The notes beneath the pieces were generated by a model. That model was not told the origin of the DNA. It worked only from the letters and a program-made list of their open reading frames with translations, and did no database searches. DNA of 6,612 nucleotides from JAYPUG01 sp038117265 (GTDB lineage: Bacteria; Pseudomonadota; Alphaproteobacteria; UBA6615), in NCBI GenBank assembly GCA_038117265.1, contig JAYOFO010000107.1, positions 1 through 6,612 of the forward strand, read 5' to 3'. The stretch's first letter is position 1, and each line of letters starts with the position of its first letter. A program made the position numbers and the translations under genes. Below are positions 6,062-6,612 of this stretch, piece after piece.

Positions 6062-6612
6062 TTGACCAGCACGAACCCCGGACCGGGCGCCGGCAGCGCC
6101 TCGAAGGTCCTCTTGGCGCGGCTTTTCCGCGGCTACATCGGCAAACATTGGGGCAAACTGACCGTGGCGATGCTCGCCATGGCGGTCGTCGCCCTGACGA
6201 CGGCGGCCTATGCCCGGATCATGCAGCCGCTGACCGACCTCGTCTTCGTCGAGCGCGACCCGACCGACATGATCCTGGTGCCGCTCGCCTTCCTCGCGAT
6301 CGCGGTGATCAAGGGGCTCGCCACCTACATCCAGTCCTATCTCATGGGCGTGTTCGGCCAGCGCATCATCGCCGACGTGCAGAACAGCCTGTTCGCTCAC
6401 CTGATCCGCGCCGACATCGCATTCTTCCATGCCACCGCGACTGGCGGCCTGATCTCGAGCTTCCTCAACGACGCGAACCTGCTGCGCGAGGCACTCAACA
6501 AGGCGTTGACCGGCATCGCCAAGGACTCGCTCACGCTGATCTTCCTCGTGGGCGTGCTGTTCTGGACCGACTGGAAGCTCGCCTTCGTCGCCACCGTCGT
6601 GCTGCCGCTCGC
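6062..6612 (+). CDS. MsbA-like ABC exporter, N-terminal membrane domain (partial)
   Basis: The reading frame is open from a TTG at 6062 to the window edge, giving 183 residues of an ABC transporter type-1 membrane domain. Predicted hydrophobic segments lie at about 32-53, 68-93 and 150-168, with a fourth beginning near 172. The cytoplasmic loop after the second helix carries FGQRIIADVQNSLFAHLI (98-115), then FFHATATGGLISSFLNDA (121-138), the R-x-D-x-x-FF-x5-G-x-L-x-S pattern of MsbA/multidrug exporter half-transporters. The nucleotide-binding domain should follow to the right. Such proteins flip lipids (lipid A core in MsbA) or export drugs or peptides. The lipid A role is likely but unproven here. 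The TTG is preferred because GGGA (6051-6054) lies 7 bases upstream; another in-frame TTG at 6056 is too close to it, and no ATG precedes the conserved part (the first in-frame ATG is codon 37). The gene is divergent from the oxidoreductase, with 104 bases between the starts. Confidence 0.87.
   Translation, partial: MTSTNPGPGAGSASKVLLARLFRGYIGKHWGKLTVAMLAMAVVALTTAAYARIMQPLTDLVFVERDPTDMILVPLAFLAIAVIKGLATYIQSYLMGVFGQRIIADVQNSLFAHLIRADIAFFHATATGGLISSFLNDANLLREALNKALTGIAKDSLTLIFLVGVLFWTDWKLAFVATVVLPL

Noticed and set aside
3855..6065. 736-codon plus-strand open frame opposite the oxidoreductase
   Set aside because: It is the antisense shadow of a GC-rich gene: rich in Arg, His, Asp and Val with no domain, while the minus strand carries a complete molybdopterin oxidoreductase with all motifs.
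5765..6430. 221-codon minus-strand open frame opposite the ABC exporter start
   Set aside because: It is rich in Asp, His, Glu and Gly, an antisense reading of hydrophobic helices. The plus strand shows typical ABC membrane-domain sequence.

Overview
The window is a GC-rich stretch of an alphaproteobacterial-type genome. It has dense coding, third codon positions that are mostly G or C, very short or overlapping gene junctions, and protein families usual in Rhodospirillales-like bacteria. A run of exactly 100 N shows that it comes from a scaffolded draft or metagenome assembly. I see no mobile element, tRNA, rRNA, CRISPR array or phage gene. No gap between genes exceeds 300 bases; the longest is 730-900.

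Layout from left to right: (1) the 3' end of a DUF934 gene (+), a family normally found with assimilatory sulfite and PAPS reductase genes; (2) a convergent bactofilin gene (-), a polymer-forming cytoskeletal protein; (3) a divergent intergenic region with a plausible sigma70-type promoter for (4) pmbA/tldE (+), the TldE-type partner of the TldD/TldE peptidase, interrupted by the 100-N gap; (5) an inositol-monophosphatase/CysQ-type phosphatase (+), coupled to pmbA by a GTGA start/stop overlap; (6) a convergent YegS/diacylglycerol-kinase-type lipid kinase (-), whose stop overlaps that of the phosphatase in a shared CTAG; (7) a large molybdopterin oxidoreductase (-), probably first gene of an operon with the kinase; (8) the 5' part of a divergent MsbA-like ABC exporter (+), running off the right edge.

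The genes fall into three transcription units of ordinary housekeeping type plus one edge fragment: pmbA-phosphatase, oxidoreductase-kinase, and the ABC exporter; bactofilin stands alone. DUF934 (PAPS/sulfite reduction) and the CysQ-like phosphatase (removal of PAP, the by-product of PAPS reduction) could both serve sulfur assimilation. The lipid kinase and the MsbA-like exporter could both act on membrane lipids. Both links are inference from families and position only.

I found no convincing new biological system. The observations most worth checking are the molybdoenzyme's apparent lack of a Ser/Cys/Sec/Asp metal ligand at the expected site, the under-sized N gap in pmbA, and the minus-strand two-gene block lying between pmbA-phosphatase and the MsbA-like gene.
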